A stretch of 64,000 bases of DNA from Myceligenerans indicum (GCF_016742955.1 NZ_JABBYC010000009.1:62001-126000); one strand, 5' to 3'. Positions 44,653 through 54,137 are shown, numbered from the stretch's first letter. Made by a program: numbers and translations. Notes: generated by a model not told the origin, from the letters alone.

Positions 44653-45999
44653 ATGGGGCCCATGGACAGGCAGCAAGAGTTCGTGCTCCGCACGGTCGAG
44701 GAGCGTGACATCCGGTTCATCCGGCTCTGGTTCACGGACGTGCTCGGCGTGCTCAAGTCGGTCGCGGTGGCCCCGGCCGAACTGGAGTCGGCATTCAGCG
44801 AGGGCATCGGGTTCGACGGTTCGGCCATCGAAGGCCTCACACGGGTCTACGAGGCCGACATGGTCGCGCGCCCCGACCCCACCACCTTCCAGGTGCTGCC
44901 GTGGCGAGGTGAGCGGCACGGCACGGGCAGGATGTTCTGCGACATCCTGACGCCGGACGGTGAACCCTCGCTGGCCGACTCCCGCAACGTGCTCAAGCGC
45001 CAGCTCGCTCGGTCGGCCGAGGAGGGCTTCACCTTCTACACCCATCCGGAGGTGGAGTTCTACCTGTTCAACCAGCCCAAGGCGGCCGGTGAACCGCTCG
45101 TCCCCGTCGACGACGGCGGCTACTTCGACCACCTCGCCCGCGGCTCCACGCACGACTTCCGCCGTGCCGCGATCACCATGCTGGAGTCGATGGGCATCTC
45201 GGTGGAGTTCTCCCACCACGAGACCGGCCCCGGGCAGAACGAGATCGACCTGCGCTACGCCGACGCCCTGACCACTGCGGACAACCTCATGACCTTCCGC
45301 ACCGTGGTCAAGGAGGTCGCCCTCGAGCAGGGCGTGTACGCCTCCTTCATGCCCAAGCCCCTGGCGCAGCACCCCGGCAGCGGCATGCACACGCACATGT
45401 CGCTCTTCGAGGACGACCGCAACGCCTTCCACGAGCCCGGCGCCCAGTTCGAGCTGTCCAAGACCGCCCGCCAGTTCATCTCCGGACTGATGGTGCACGC
45501 CGGCGAGATCACGGCCATCACCAACCAGCACGTGAACTCCTACAAGCGGCTGTGGGGCGGCCAGGAGGCGCCGTCGTACATCTCCTGGGGCCACAACAAC
45601 CGGTCCGCGCTCGTGCGCGTGCCGATGTACAAGCCGGGCAAGGGCAACTCCTCCCGCGTGGAGTACCGCGCCCTGGACTCGGCGGCGAACCCGTACCTTG
45701 CCTTCGCCGTGCTGCTCGCGGCCGGCATGAAGGGCATCGAGGAGGGCTACGACCTCATCGAGCACACCGAGGACGCCGTCTGGGACCTCACCTCCGCCGA
45801 GCGCCGCTCCCTCGGGATCAAGCCGCTCCCGCGCAACCTGTCCGAGGCGATCGAGGCGATGGAGCAGTCCGAGCTCGTGGCCGAGACCCTCGGCGAGCAC
45901 GTCTTCCAGTACGTGCTGAGCAACAAGCGCCAGGAGTGGGACGCCTACAGCGCGCAGGTGACACCGTTCGAGCTCGAGCGGTTCCTGCAGGTTCTGTGA
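44653..45999 (+). CDS. glnA2: glutamine synthetase, GlnA2 type
   Basis: 448 residues, very similar in layout to mycobacterial GlnA2: MDRQQEFVLRTVEERDIRFI, GIGFDGSAIEGLTRVYEADM, PEVEFYLFN, HHETGPGQNEIDLRYADA, MHTHMSLF, and RVEYRALDSAANPYLAFAVL. It forms glutamine from glutamate and ammonia with ATP; in some relatives the substrate is a polyamine. The site of adenylylation (Tyr in NLYEL of GlnA1) reads PRNLSEAIEAM, so GlnE cannot modify it there. ATG 44662 (MDRQQ) is the likelier true start. Followed by a hairpin and glnE. Confidence 0.9.
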   Translation: MGPMDRQQEFVLRTVEERDIRFIRLWFTDVLGVLKSVAVAPAELESAFSEGIGFDGSAIEGLTRVYEADMVARPDPTTFQVLPWRGERHGTGRMFCDILTPDGEPSLADSRNVLKRQLARSAEEGFTFYTHPEVEFYLFNQPKAAGEPLVPVDDGGYFDHLARGSTHDFRRAAITMLESMGISVEFSHHETGPGQNEIDLRYADALTTADNLMTFRTVVKEVALEQGVYASFMPKPLAQHPGSGMHTHMSLFEDDRNAFHEPGAQFELSKTARQFISGLMVHAGEITAITNQHVNSYKRLWGGQEAPSYISWGHNNRSALVRVPMYKPGKGNSSRVEYRALDSAANPYLAFAVLLAAGMKGIEEGYDLIEHTEDAVWDLTSAERRSLGIKPLPRNLSEAIEAMEQSELVAETLGEHVFQYVLSNKRQEWDAYSAQVTPFELERFLQVL

Positions 46000-46008
46000 C
46001 CTCCTGCC

Positions 46009-46041
46009 GGGTCGCGTGGGTGACACCCATCCACGCGACCC
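46009..46041 (+). terminator. hairpin between glnA2 and glnE
   Basis: GGGTCGCGTGG (46009-46019) pairs perfectly with CCACGCGACCC (46031-46041), with an inner GGGTG/CACCC. It probably ends glnA2 transcripts, since glnE has its own -10 box next. Confidence 0.7.
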
Positions 46042-46042
46042 C

Positions 46043-46048
46043 TAACCT
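46043..46048 (+). promoter_or_regulatory. -10 box of glnE
   Basis: TAACCT ends six bases before the glnE GTG at 46055; no ribosome-binding site is visible, so glnE is probably leaderless and separately transcribed. Confidence 0.45.
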
Positions 46049-46054
46049 CGGACT

Positions 46055-49000
46055 GTGACCAGCCGCCGTCCCCAGACGCTGACCACCCACCTCATCCGGG
46101 CGGGCTTCGCCGACCTCACCAGGTCCGCGACGCTCTGGAACGACCCCGATCTCGTCGCCGTGCGTGACGGGCAGCCCGACGAGTCCCGCGCCGGCGGGCC
46201 GGACGGCAACGGCGTCGTCCTCGGCGACCGCGCCGGCGCGCTCCTCGCCCGGATCGGCGACACCGCCGACCCCGACCTCGCGCTCCTGCAGCTCACCCGC
46301 CTCGCCGGCGCGTCACCCGACGCCCTGCGCAAGGTCCTGTCCGACGACGGCGGCCCGGGCGCCCCGGTGGAGCCCGGCATCCCACCGGTGCCCACCCCTG
46401 CCCGCCGGCTGCTGCGGGTGCTCGGCGCCTCGTCGGCACTCGGCGACGAGCTCGTGCGACGACCGGACCTGCTGGACGTGGTCACCGACCTGGCTCCGGG
46501 CACCCAGGTACCCACGGAGGCCGTCCGCGCCGAACTGCTGCGCGCCGTGGACGCCGACCCCGAGGCCGACGTACCGGTCGCAGGTCAGACGGCCACCGGC
46601 CTCCCCGGAGCGGGCACGGCGGAACCTGCCCCGCACCCCGACGGCCCCGGGACCCCCGCCGCGGGCGGCCCTCTCGCCTCCCGGCACGCACCCGCAGCCC
46701 GACCCGCGTCGCCGTCGTACACCGACCTGCTGCGGCGCGCCTACCGGGCGAGGCTGCTGCGGATCGTCGCGACCGACGTCACCGCACCCGTCGCCACGGC
46801 CGTGATGCCCGCGGTCGGGGCGGCGCTCGCGGACCTGGCAGGGGCGGCGCTCGAGGCGGCGCTTGCCGTGGCGCGGTCGCAGACCCCGGGGCACGAGGTG
46901 GTGCGGCTGACCGTCGTCGGGATGGGCAAGACGGGCGGGCGGGAGCTGAACTACGTCTCGGACGTCGACGTCATCTACGTGGCCGAGCCCGCGGCGGGGC
47001 CGGGCGGCGCACCGGCGAGCGAGGAGGACGCGCTGCGGATCGGCACGCGACTGGCGACGGCGCTGGCGCGGGCGTGCTCGGGCACGTCGGACGAGCCGCG
47101 TCTGTGGGAGGTGGATGCGGCGCTGCGGCCCGAGGGCAAGCAGGGGCCGCTGGTGCGCACCCTGGCCAGCCATGTCGCCTACTACGAGCGCTGGGCGTCC
47201 ACCTGGGAGTTCCAGGCGCTGCTCAAGGCGCGCCCGGTGGCGGGGGACCAGGCTCTCGGCGAGGCGTACGTCGCGGCGCTGTCGCCGATGGTATGGCAGG
47301 CGGCCTCGCGGGAGAACTTCGTCGAGGACGCCCGCGCCATGCGCAAGCGGGTCGAAGGACATGTACCGGCCACCGAGGCGCCGCGGCAGATCAAGCTGGG
47401 GCGCGGCGGGCTGCGCGACGTCGAGTTCACCGTGCAGCTCCTGCAGCTCGTGCACGGGCGGACCGACGAGTCGATCCGCTCGGCCACGACGCTGGACGCG
47501 CTCGCGGCGCTGGCGGCCGGTGGCTACGTCGGCCGGGCGGAGAGCGGGCAGATGGCCGAGTGCTATGCGTTCCTCCGGTCGCTGGAGCACCGCATCCAGA
47601 TGTTCCGGCTGCGACGCACGCACCTGCTTCCGGAGGAGGACGCCGACCTGCGGCGTCTCGCCCGCGGGCTCGGCATCCCCGGCGCGGAGGAGCTGACCCG
47701 GCGCTGGAAGGCGGTCCGCCGCGAGGTGCGGGACCTGCACGAGGCCGTGTTCTACCGGCCGCTGCTTCCGGCCACGGCAGGGCTGAGCGAGGACGAGATC
47801 TCCCTGGCGCCCGAGGCGGCCATGGCGCGGTTCGCGGCGATCGGCTACCGGAACCCGGCCGGTGCGATGCGGCACGTGGAGGCGCTGACGGAGGGGGTGT
47901 CACGGCGGGCGGCGATCCAACGGCAGCTCCTGCCGGTGCTGCTCGGCTGGTTCGCCGACGGGGCCGACCCCGACGCGGGCCTGCTGGCCTTCCGGACGGT
48001 CTCCGACGTGCTCGGGTCGACGCACTGGTACCTGCGGCTGCTGCGGGACTCGGAGGTGGCGGCCGAGCGGCTGGCGCAGGTGCTGTCCAGCTCCTCCTAC
48101 CTGGCGGACGCGCTGGCGCGGTCGCCCGAGTCCGTGAAGTGGCTCGGCAAGCCCGAGGCGCTGGTACCGCTCGGGGCCGAGCGGCTGGCGGCCGAGATGG
48201 ACGCGGTGCTGGGGCGGGCGGAGGATCCCGGACCCGCGGCACAGGCCCTGCGGGCGCTGCGGCGCCGGGAACTGGCACGAACCGGCGTGGCGGAGGTGCT
48301 CGGCGAGCTGGGGCCGGTCAGCGCGGCACGGGCGATCTCCGACGCGGCCGACGTCGTGCTCGGGGGTGCGCTGCGCGTCGCGCGGGCCGCGGCGCGCGAG
48401 GCGGAAGGGATCTCCGCCGACGCCGAGCCCGCGATCCTCGTGGTGGTCGCGATGGGGCGGCTCGGAGGGCAGGAGATGGGCTACGGGTCCGATGCCGACG
48501 TGATGTTCGTGCACTCCCCGGCCTCCGGTGCGGGGGAACGCGAGGCGGGCGAGTTCGCGCTCGCGGTGGCTCGGGAACTGCGGCGGCTGCTGAGCGCCGT
48601 GGGGCCGGAGCCGTCGCTGCCGGTCGATGCCGACCTGCGGCCGGAGGGGCGCAGCGGGCCTCTGGTGCGCTCGTTCGCGTCGTACCAGGAGTACTACGAG
48701 CGGTGGTCCTCGCCGTGGGAGGCGCAGGCGCTGCTGCGGGCACGACCCCTGGGGAAGTGGGCGCCGGCCGGAGGCGCGAGCGGGCCGGAGGCCTGGCTGG
48801 CCGACCGGTTCACCGCGCTGATCGACCCGCTGCGCTACCCGGACGGAGGGCTGGGGGACGACGTCGTGCGCGAGGTGCGGCGCATCAAGGCCCGCGTGGA
48901 GGCCGAGCGGCTGCCGCGCGGCGCCGATCCCGCCCGGCACCTGAAGCTGGGGCGCGGGGGAGTGTCCGACGTCGAGTGGACGGTGCAGCTCCTGCAGCTG

Positions 49001-49333
49001 CAGCATGCCCACGAGGTGCCCGGCCTGCGGACCACCGGGACGATCCCCGCGCTGTACGCGGCGCGGGACGCGGGGCTGATGTCCGACCAGGACGCGGCGG
49101 AGCTGCGGGAGGCGTGGTTCCTCGCCTCGCGGCTGCGGTCCGCGATCGTGCTGTGGTCGGGGAAGACGACCGGGGCGCAGGTGGACAGGCTGCCGTACGC
49201 GACGCAGGACCTGGCCGGCGTGGCACGCCTGCTGGGTGACGTGGGCACGGGCCCGGAGCTGGAGGAGCTGTACCTGCGCACTGCCCGCCATGCCCGGGCG
49301 GTGATGGAACGCCTCTTCTACGGCGAGGAATAG
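46055..49333 (+). CDS. glnE: bifunctional glutamine synthetase adenylyltransferase/adenylyl-removing enzyme
   Basis: 1092 residues. Two nucleotidyltransferase modules: the N-terminal AR half has GMGKTGGRELNYVSDVDVIY and the C-terminal AT half MGRLGGQEMGYGSDADVMFV; each contains the G-S/G-D-x-D metal motif. PII-UTase-like linker domains (LGRGGLRDVEFTVQLLQLVH and the matching second copy) follow each. It adds or removes AMP on the GlnA1 tyrosine in response to nitrogen signals. Length is typical for actinobacterial GlnE apart from a Pro/Gly-rich insertion near residues 180-225. Confidence 0.95.
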   Translation: MTSRRPQTLTTHLIRAGFADLTRSATLWNDPDLVAVRDGQPDESRAGGPDGNGVVLGDRAGALLARIGDTADPDLALLQLTRLAGASPDALRKVLSDDGGPGAPVEPGIPPVPTPARRLLRVLGASSALGDELVRRPDLLDVVTDLAPGTQVPTEAVRAELLRAVDADPEADVPVAGQTATGLPGAGTAEPAPHPDGPGTPAAGGPLASRHAPAARPASPSYTDLLRRAYRARLLRIVATDVTAPVATAVMPAVGAALADLAGAALEAALAVARSQTPGHEVVRLTVVGMGKTGGRELNYVSDVDVIYVAEPAAGPGGAPASEEDALRIGTRLATALARACSGTSDEPRLWEVDAALRPEGKQGPLVRTLASHVAYYERWASTWEFQALLKARPVAGDQALGEAYVAALSPMVWQAASRENFVEDARAMRKRVEGHVPATEAPRQIKLGRGGLRDVEFTVQLLQLVHGRTDESIRSATTLDALAALAAGGYVGRAESGQMAECYAFLRSLEHRIQMFRLRRTHLLPEEDADLRRLARGLGIPGAEELTRRWKAVRREVRDLHEAVFYRPLLPATAGLSEDEISLAPEAAMARFAAIGYRNPAGAMRHVEALTEGVSRRAAIQRQLLPVLLGWFADGADPDAGLLAFRTVSDVLGSTHWYLRLLRDSEVAAERLAQVLSSSSYLADALARSPESVKWLGKPEALVPLGAERLAAEMDAVLGRAEDPGPAAQALRALRRRELARTGVAEVLGELGPVSAARAISDAADVVLGGALRVARAAAREAEGISADAEPAILVVVAMGRLGGQEMGYGSDADVMFVHSPASGAGEREAGEFALAVARELRRLLSAVGPEPSLPVDADLRPEGRSGPLVRSFASYQEYYERWSSPWEAQALLRARPLGKWAPAGGASGPEAWLADRFTALIDPLRYPDGGLGDDVVREVRRIKARVEAERLPRGADPARHLKLGRGGVSDVEWTVQLLQLQHAHEVPGLRTTGTIPALYAARDAGLMSDQDAAELREAWFLASRLRSAIVLWSGKTTGAQVDRLPYATQDLAGVARLLGDVGTGPELEELYLRTARHARAVMERLFYGEE

Positions 49334-49392
49334 GGCAGACCTGGCCGCGCCCGGTGAACCGCAGCCCCCGGGCGAGTGGCCCGGCCGGTGGG

Positions 49393-49812
49393 TCAGCCGC
49401 TGTGGGCCCAGCCGGTCCAGCCGGTGACACGGATCCGGATGAGGGGGCCGAGCGGCGGGTCCGCGGCATAGTGCGGGTAGCGGTCGGCCAGCGCCGCGAC
49501 GGCCGTCCGGCGCGTCGGTTCGTCGTCGACGACGTCGGCCGTTCCGTCGGCCCGTACCCACCACAGGCGGTCCCAGTCGTCCGAGTAGTGGTCGCAGAGG
49601 ACGGCGACTCGCGGGTTCTGAGCGATGTTCCGCAGGCGCCGCAGCGCGGTCGTGGTCTTCGGCTTCTGGTCGACGCCGGTCACGATGTGGTCGCCGAGAA
49701 GGGCGAACGTGACCGGGACGATGTGCGGTGCCAGGTCGCTGCCGGTGGTGGCGAGGTAGGCGGACCTCGCCGCGCGCAGCCGTTCCCGGCAGGTCGTGCT
49801 GTCGAGCCTCAT
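49393..49812 (-). CDS. PPOX-class (possibly F420-dependent) flavin-binding protein
   Basis: 139 residues with the split-barrel pattern of pyridoxamine-phosphate-oxidase-like proteins: ARSAYLATTGSDLAPHIVPV, TFALLGDHIVTGVDQKPKTT, NPRVAVLCDHYSDDWDRLWW (VRADGTADVV after it). This matches the TIGR03668-type subgroup, whose members are thought to use F420. Convergent with glnE. Confidence 0.8.
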   Translation of the reverse strand: MRLDSTTCRERLRAARSAYLATTGSDLAPHIVPVTFALLGDHIVTGVDQKPKTTTALRRLRNIAQNPRVAVLCDHYSDDWDRLWWVRADGTADVVDDEPTRRTAVAALADRYPHYAADPPLGPLIRIRVTGWTGWAHSG

Positions 49813-49946
49813 GCCGCCACTGTAGGGAGGCGGTCCAGCGGCCGTGCGGGATCGGTCACGCTGTTCTCCGGGGTGCGGCCCGACTACCAAGAAGAGTTAA
49901 CGAGAACGTCATCTCTATTCTGCTGAGTCTCACTAAAGTAGGAGAT

Positions 49947-51116
49947 ATGCGGCAGACGAGAGGGCGCTCAGCCCTGTCCACGGTCCTGGCACTCTCCTTC
50001 TCCCTGGCGCTCGCCGGGTTCGTGCCCGTCGGCGTCGCGCCGCCGAGCAGCGCGGCCACGCCGATCGGCGTCGCCCAGGCGCGGGCCACCCAGGACGGCT
50101 CGACCGCGACGGTGCGGGGGTACGTCGTCGGGCAGCCCGTCTCGTCCGACACCGTGGTCACGAGCGGCTTCCCCACGGACTATGCGCTGGCCCTGGCGGA
50201 CGCCGCGGGCGAGACCGACACCGGGAAGATGCTCTACGTCCAGATTCCCAGCAGCTTCCGTGCCGACTTCGGCCTGGCCTCCAACCCCGGCAGGATGGGC
50301 CAGCTCCTGGACGTGACCGGGACGCTGACGGCCTACTTCGCGCGCCCGGGACTGAAGAGCGGCACGGCGTTCACCGTGGTCGACGCCGGTGGGGGCGGTG
50401 GCGGCGGTGGCGGCACCGACCCGGGCGGCAGCGAGCCGGCCGGCTACTACGACGCCGCCGACGGCCTGACCGGGAGCGCCCTGAAGTCCGCCCTGCACGG
50501 GATCATCGACGACCACACCGAGATCAGCTACTCGACCGTGTGGACCGCCCTGCGGGAGACCGACGAGGACCCGAACAACTCGGGCAACGTCATCGAGCTG
50601 TACTCGGGCCGCTCCATCTCCAAGTACGACAACGGGGGCAGCGTCGGCGACTGGAACCGGGAGCACACCTGGGCCAAGAGCCACGGCGACTTCGGCACGG
50701 CCGCCGGGCCGGGCACGGACCTGCACCACCTGCGCCCCACCGACGTGCAGGTGAACTCGACCCGCAGCAACAAGGACTTCGACGAGGGTGGGTCGTCCGT
50801 CTCGGGATGCAGCGGCTGCTACACGGACTCGAACTCGTTCGAGCCGCCGGACCGGGTCAAGGGCGACGTCGCGCGCATGCTCTTCTACATGGCCGTGCGG
50901 TACGAGGGGGTCGACGGTCCGGACCTCGAGCTGAACGACTACGTCGACAACGGCTCCGCGCCGCGGCACGGGCGGATCTCGCAGCTGCTCGCCTGGAACG
51001 CGGCCGACCCGGTCTCGGACACCGAGCGTCGCCGCAACGAGATCATCTACACCGACTGGCAGGGCAACCGGAACCCGTTCATCGACCACCCGGAGTGGGC
51101 CGAGCTGATCTGGTGA
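49947..51116 (+). CDS. secreted endonuclease I with N-terminal OB-like domain
   Basis: 389 residues from ATG 49947 with AGTAGGAG upstream. A signal peptide (ALSTVLALSFSLALAGFVPV) is followed by an OB-fold nucleic-acid-binding region (VAQARATQDGSTATVRGYVV), a nine-Gly linker, and an endonuclease I domain with the beta-beta-alpha-metal site (NREHTWAKSHGDF, then TDLHHLRPTDVQVNSTRSNK). It degrades extracellular DNA, perhaps for nutrient recovery. The upstream 80 bp is unusually A/T-rich for this genome. Confidence 0.9.
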   Translation: MRQTRGRSALSTVLALSFSLALAGFVPVGVAPPSSAATPIGVAQARATQDGSTATVRGYVVGQPVSSDTVVTSGFPTDYALALADAAGETDTGKMLYVQIPSSFRADFGLASNPGRMGQLLDVTGTLTAYFARPGLKSGTAFTVVDAGGGGGGGGGTDPGGSEPAGYYDAADGLTGSALKSALHGIIDDHTEISYSTVWTALRETDEDPNNSGNVIELYSGRSISKYDNGGSVGDWNREHTWAKSHGDFGTAAGPGTDLHHLRPTDVQVNSTRSNKDFDEGGSSVSGCSGCYTDSNSFEPPDRVKGDVARMLFYMAVRYEGVDGPDLELNDYVDNGSAPRHGRISQLLAWNAADPVSDTERRRNEIIYTDWQGNRNPFIDHPEWAELIW

Positions 51117-51279
51117 TGCGGCGGAGGTTCCCGTCCCGGGACAGTGTTCCGGGGCGGGAACTCCGTGCCTGTCGGTACGGGCGGCTCGGTGCGGGCGGTT
51201 CGGTGCCGACGGCGGGGGAGCCGGGCTTCACAGCGGGCCGAAGGCGTCGCGTGTGAGGCCCGAGTTCTGGTGGTTCCTG

Positions 51280-51978
51280 TCATCGTCGTGGGTGGCGGCC
51301 GGCCGGCAGCCAGGTGGCGGGGAGTCTCGCGGCCCCGTAGACCGTCGCGACCTGCTCCGCGGTGAGGGCGGTCGGCCTGGCATCCTCCGCGTCGAACCAG
51401 GACTGGAACTTGTCCAGAGCAAGCAGGCGAACGCCGTGGGCCGCCAGTTCGTCGCGGACCCCGGCGGGATCGACGAACGTGACGACCGGCTGGGCCGACA
51501 CCGTCCAACCCACCGCGCAGGACAGCAGCACGCTGGCCTTGTCGCTCTCGTGGCGGGCCGACCGGAGGGTCCTGACCTCCCCGTGGTGTGCGGTGCCGTC
51601 CGCCCGGGTCGTGCGGACGATGCTCTGGCTGCCCGTGATCCGCCGCCCGCTCCAGTGCTTGGTGTTGATGGTGTACACGCCCCGCGGCCCGATGACGAGA
51701 TGGTCGAGGTCGGTGCCCCGGGCGCTCACGACGATGGAGTGGAGGACACGCCACTGCGGATGTCTCCCGAGAAAGGCGCGCAGTTCCCGCGCCACGGCGC
51801 GTTCGCCCCGGATTCTCTGGGCGTTGCGGCGGTACTCCTCGTCGGCGACGCCGTCGAGGAAGCCTCTGAGAACACGGAACGGGTTCCTGCGCACGTAGTC
51901 GCGGCGCCAGAGCACGAGCTGCTGGGCGGGCTTGTTGCGGGCCAGGTCGTCCGTGTGGCGCTTCCCCCTGCCGGTCAC
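51280..51978 (-). CDS. NERD-domain nuclease-related protein
   Basis: 232 residues from GTG 51978. NERD motifs: IRGERAVARELRAFLGRHPQ (Glu), VVSARGTDLDHLVIGPRGVY (Asp), TINTKHWSG (catalytic-type Lys), so the PD-(D/E)XK-like site appears complete. It may process nucleic acids, as suggested for NERD proteins in general. No partner gene nearby. Confidence 0.85.
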   Translation of the reverse strand: MTGRGKRHTDDLARNKPAQQLVLWRRDYVRRNPFRVLRGFLDGVADEEYRRNAQRIRGERAVARELRAFLGRHPQWRVLHSIVVSARGTDLDHLVIGPRGVYTINTKHWSGRRITGSQSIVRTTRADGTAHHGEVRTLRSARHESDKASVLLSCAVGWTVSAQPVVTFVDPAGVRDELAAHGVRLLALDKFQSWFDAEDARPTALTAEQVATVYGAARLPATWLPAGRHPRR

Positions 51979-52138
51979 ACCTCGACACTAGGCACGACTC
52001 GCGGCGGCCGCGCGCCGGGCATCCGCGCGCCGTTCCGGTGTCCGGGCCCATGCGGCCCGCCGGCCGGCGCCGCCGCGCCGGAGAGTTAAGGTTCTGTCCG
52101 GCAGGACCGGCCTGCCCTGGACGGCGGGAGAAACATCG

Positions 52139-52741
52139 GTGGAGCTGTCGCTGGTACTCGGCCCGATGAAGTCCGGCAAGTCGCTGGACCTCATCGCGCA
52201 GATGGCGCCGCTGGCCTACTCGCGTCTGAGCTGCGCCGTGGTGCAGTCGGCCCGGCACGTACGGGACGCGCGGATCGTCTCCCGCACCGGCGCGTCGGTG
52301 CCTACGGTCAAGCTCGACACCCTCGAACCGCTGCTGCACACGACCGAGGACGTCGTCGCGATCGACGAGGTGCACATGTTCACGCCCGCGGACGTGCGGG
52401 TCGTCGAGGAACTGGTGCTGCGCGGGACCCGGGTCCTGGCGTGCGGCATCGACCTGGACCATCGCGGCGAGCTGTTCGCCACCGTCCGGGCGCTGCTCGA
52501 ACTGGGCCCCACCGACGTGCGCTACCGGCGTGCCGTGTGCGACCGCTGCCAGGACCTGCATGCCGCGTTCACGCAGGTTCTGAGCAACGGCCTGCCGTTC
52601 CTCGAACCGCTCGGCGCCTCCGAGCCGCTGCCCGACGACGGCACGTTCACCTACGAGGCCCTGTGCCGGCGTTGCTTCGTGCTGCCGGAGACGGCGATCG
52701 TCACCGGGACGGCCGGCGTGCCGCGGCCGCAGCGAACCTGA
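52139..52741 (+). CDS. tdk: thymidine kinase, type II
   Basis: 200 residues from GTG 52139 with GCGGGAG eight bases upstream. Walker A LGPMKSGKS (the family usually has GPMFSGKST), Walker B-like VVAIDEVHMF, zinc-binding CDRCQD and CRRC pairs. It phosphorylates thymidine in the salvage pathway. The Phe-to-Lys change in the P-loop and a diverged lasso region make thymidine specificity likely but not certain. Confidence 0.8.
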   Translation: MELSLVLGPMKSGKSLDLIAQMAPLAYSRLSCAVVQSARHVRDARIVSRTGASVPTVKLDTLEPLLHTTEDVVAIDEVHMFTPADVRVVEELVLRGTRVLACGIDLDHRGELFATVRALLELGPTDVRYRRAVCDRCQDLHAAFTQVLSNGLPFLEPLGASEPLPDDGTFTYEALCRRCFVLPETAIVTGTAGVPRPQRT

Positions 52742-52777
52742 CGCCCGGACGCTGGGACGACGCCGGTCACGTCGCGG

Positions 52778-53014
52778 TCACGTCCACCGCTTGAGGACGC
52801 GCCCCTGCTTGTCGCGGAACGCGCCGACCATGATCATGATCCAGTCGACCAGCACCCAGATGCCCAGGCCGCCGACGGTGAGGATCTGCAGGATCGCCGT
52901 ACCGACCTTGCCGACGTAGAACCGGTGGGCGCCGAAGACGCCCAGGAAGAAGCACAGGACGAAGGCCGGCAGGATCAGTTTCGGGCTGATCTCTGAGGCG
53001 GTGGTCTGAGACAT
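52778..53014 (-). CDS. TM2-domain membrane protein
   Basis: 78 residues, nearly all TM2 domain: LILPAFVLCFFLGVFGAHRF, YVGKVGTAILQILTVGGLGI, WVLVDWIMIMVGAFRDKQGR. Two membrane helices joined by the conserved GAHRFYVGK turn. Function unknown. Start ATG 53014 with AAGGAGG upstream. Confidence 0.85.
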   Translation of the reverse strand: MSQTTASEISPKLILPAFVLCFFLGVFGAHRFYVGKVGTAILQILTVGGLGIWVLVDWIMIMVGAFRDKQGRVLKRWT

Positions 53015-53139
53015 GGTGACCTCCTTGGTGTCGCCGTGGCCTGTACCGTCCAGCATTCCCGCCTCGCGGCCACGTCGCCAACCGAGTCCGCGCGGAGCGG
53101 GGAACTGCTCCGGCGCGGGCGGCGAATCACCTGCCGCGC

Positions 53140-53532
53140 TCAGGCGCCCAGCTGTGCGAGCGCGGTGCGCAGCCGCTCGGCGGCGTCGTCGGCCACGGCC
53201 TTGAGCTCGTGGCTCTCGGCGACCGACATCATCGCGTGGGGGTCGATCGCCTCGACCGCGGTGGTGCCGTCGCCGAGGTCGCGGACCACGACGTTGCACG
53301 GCAGCAGGGCGCCGGCGGACGGGTCCGCCTGGAGGGCCCGGTGGGCGAGCGGCGGGTTGCAGGCGCCGAGCACCAGGTAGGGATCCAGCTCGGCGCCGAG
53401 CTTCGCCTTCAGGGTCGCTGCCATGTCGATCTCGGTGAGCACACCGAAGCCCTGCTCGGCCAGCGCGGCGCGTACGTTCGCCACCGTCTCGTCGAACGGC
53501 GTACCAAGGGTGGTGGAGATCGTGTAGGTCAT
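53140..53532 (-). CDS. DUF302 family protein
   Basis: 130 residues: TISTTLGTPFDETVANVRAA, LAEQGFGVLTEIDMAATLKA, YLVLGACNPPLAHRALQADP and GALLPCNVVVRDLGDGTTAV are all DUF302 hallmarks, including the conserved Cys. DUF302 proteins occur in metal- and redox-stress operons. Third gene of the operon behind the CsoR-like site at 54122; AGGAG precedes the ATG. Confidence 0.9.
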   Translation of the reverse strand: MTYTISTTLGTPFDETVANVRAALAEQGFGVLTEIDMAATLKAKLGAELDPYLVLGACNPPLAHRALQADPSAGALLPCNVVVRDLGDGTTAVEAIDPHAMMSVAESHELKAVADDAAERLRTALAQLGA

Positions 53533-53542
53533 GGGGTGCTCC

Positions 53543-53944
53543 TCAGGTGGTCGAGCAGGTGGAGGTCGAGGTGGTGCGGCGCTGGAACAGACCGAACGCG
53601 GTGGCGACCACCGCGACGACCGCCATGGACGCGCTGAGCGGCTGGAGGGAGAGCAGCATCGGCGCGGCGAGCACCGTCGCTCCCGCGACGAGGTCGCACG
53701 GGCCGCACCCGAGGGTGCCGCGCCAGGTGCCTCCCCGTGCCGGGACGTAGCTGGCCAGGGTGGTGGCCGCGAGCGCCGCGCTCACCAGGACGAGCGCGGC
53801 GAACACCGCACCCGCGGCTCCGATTCCGCCGCCGGCCGTGAGGTACCAGGCGACCAGTGGCGGCGTGGCCAGTGCGCCGACGACGACGCGGCGGGCGCTG
53901 CGCCGCCGTCGTGTCGCCGGGCGCGCCGGCGCCGTGGTGGTCAT
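53543..53944 (-). CDS. small membrane protein of the CsoR-type operon
   Basis: 133 residues with four hydrophobic segments (VVVGALATPPLVAWYLTAGG, GAVFAALVLVSAALAATTLA, LVAGATVLAAPMLLSLQPLS, MAVVAVVATAFGLFQ) and a central GTLGCGPCDL motif plus a C-terminal Ser/Thr/Cys tail. Its ATG overlaps the TGA of the small Cys-rich gene. Possibly a metal or thiol-related membrane protein; family not identified. Confidence 0.65.
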   Translation of the reverse strand: MTTTAPARPATRRRRSARRVVVGALATPPLVAWYLTAGGGIGAAGAVFAALVLVSAALAATTLASYVPARGGTWRGTLGCGPCDLVAGATVLAAPMLLSLQPLSASMAVVAVVATAFGLFQRRTTSTSTCSTT

Positions 53945-54060
53945 CGCGGGCAGGTGCACTGCTCGGACCGGGGAACCGTGGCCATCACGTCGTCGACGTG
54001 CATGCCGCATCCGGTCCAGGTGATCTTGCCGCAACGGTCGCAACGGGCGGGGCTGCACAT
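53941..54060 (-). CDS. 39-residue Cys-rich protein of the CsoR-type operon
   Basis: Begins MCSPARCDRCGKITWTGCGM and has six Cys (2, 7, 10, 18, 35, 37), in the pattern C-x4-C-x2-C-x7-C...C-x-C, plus His21. GAGGAG lies just upstream of the ATG and the TGA overlaps the next start (ATGA). Arrangement and composition suggest a small metal-binding protein; the CsoR-like operator 62 bp upstream points to copper. Confidence 0.65.
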   Translation of the reverse strand: MCSPARCDRCGKITWTGCGMHVDDVMATVPRSEQCTCPR

Positions 54061-54121
54061 GGGCTTCTCCTCAGATGGTCGGTGAGGCGGGCGGCCGGCG
54101 GCGGCCCGCGATGGACCCACT

Positions 54122-54137
54122 ATACCCCCTGGGGTAT
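54122..54137 (-). promoter_or_regulatory. CsoR-type copper operator
   Basis: ATACCCCCTGGGGTAT is an almost perfect palindrome and the best of the three sites in the window. It lies between the divergent Cys-rich/membrane/DUF302 operon and the gene at 54239, much closer to the former. Confidence 0.7.
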
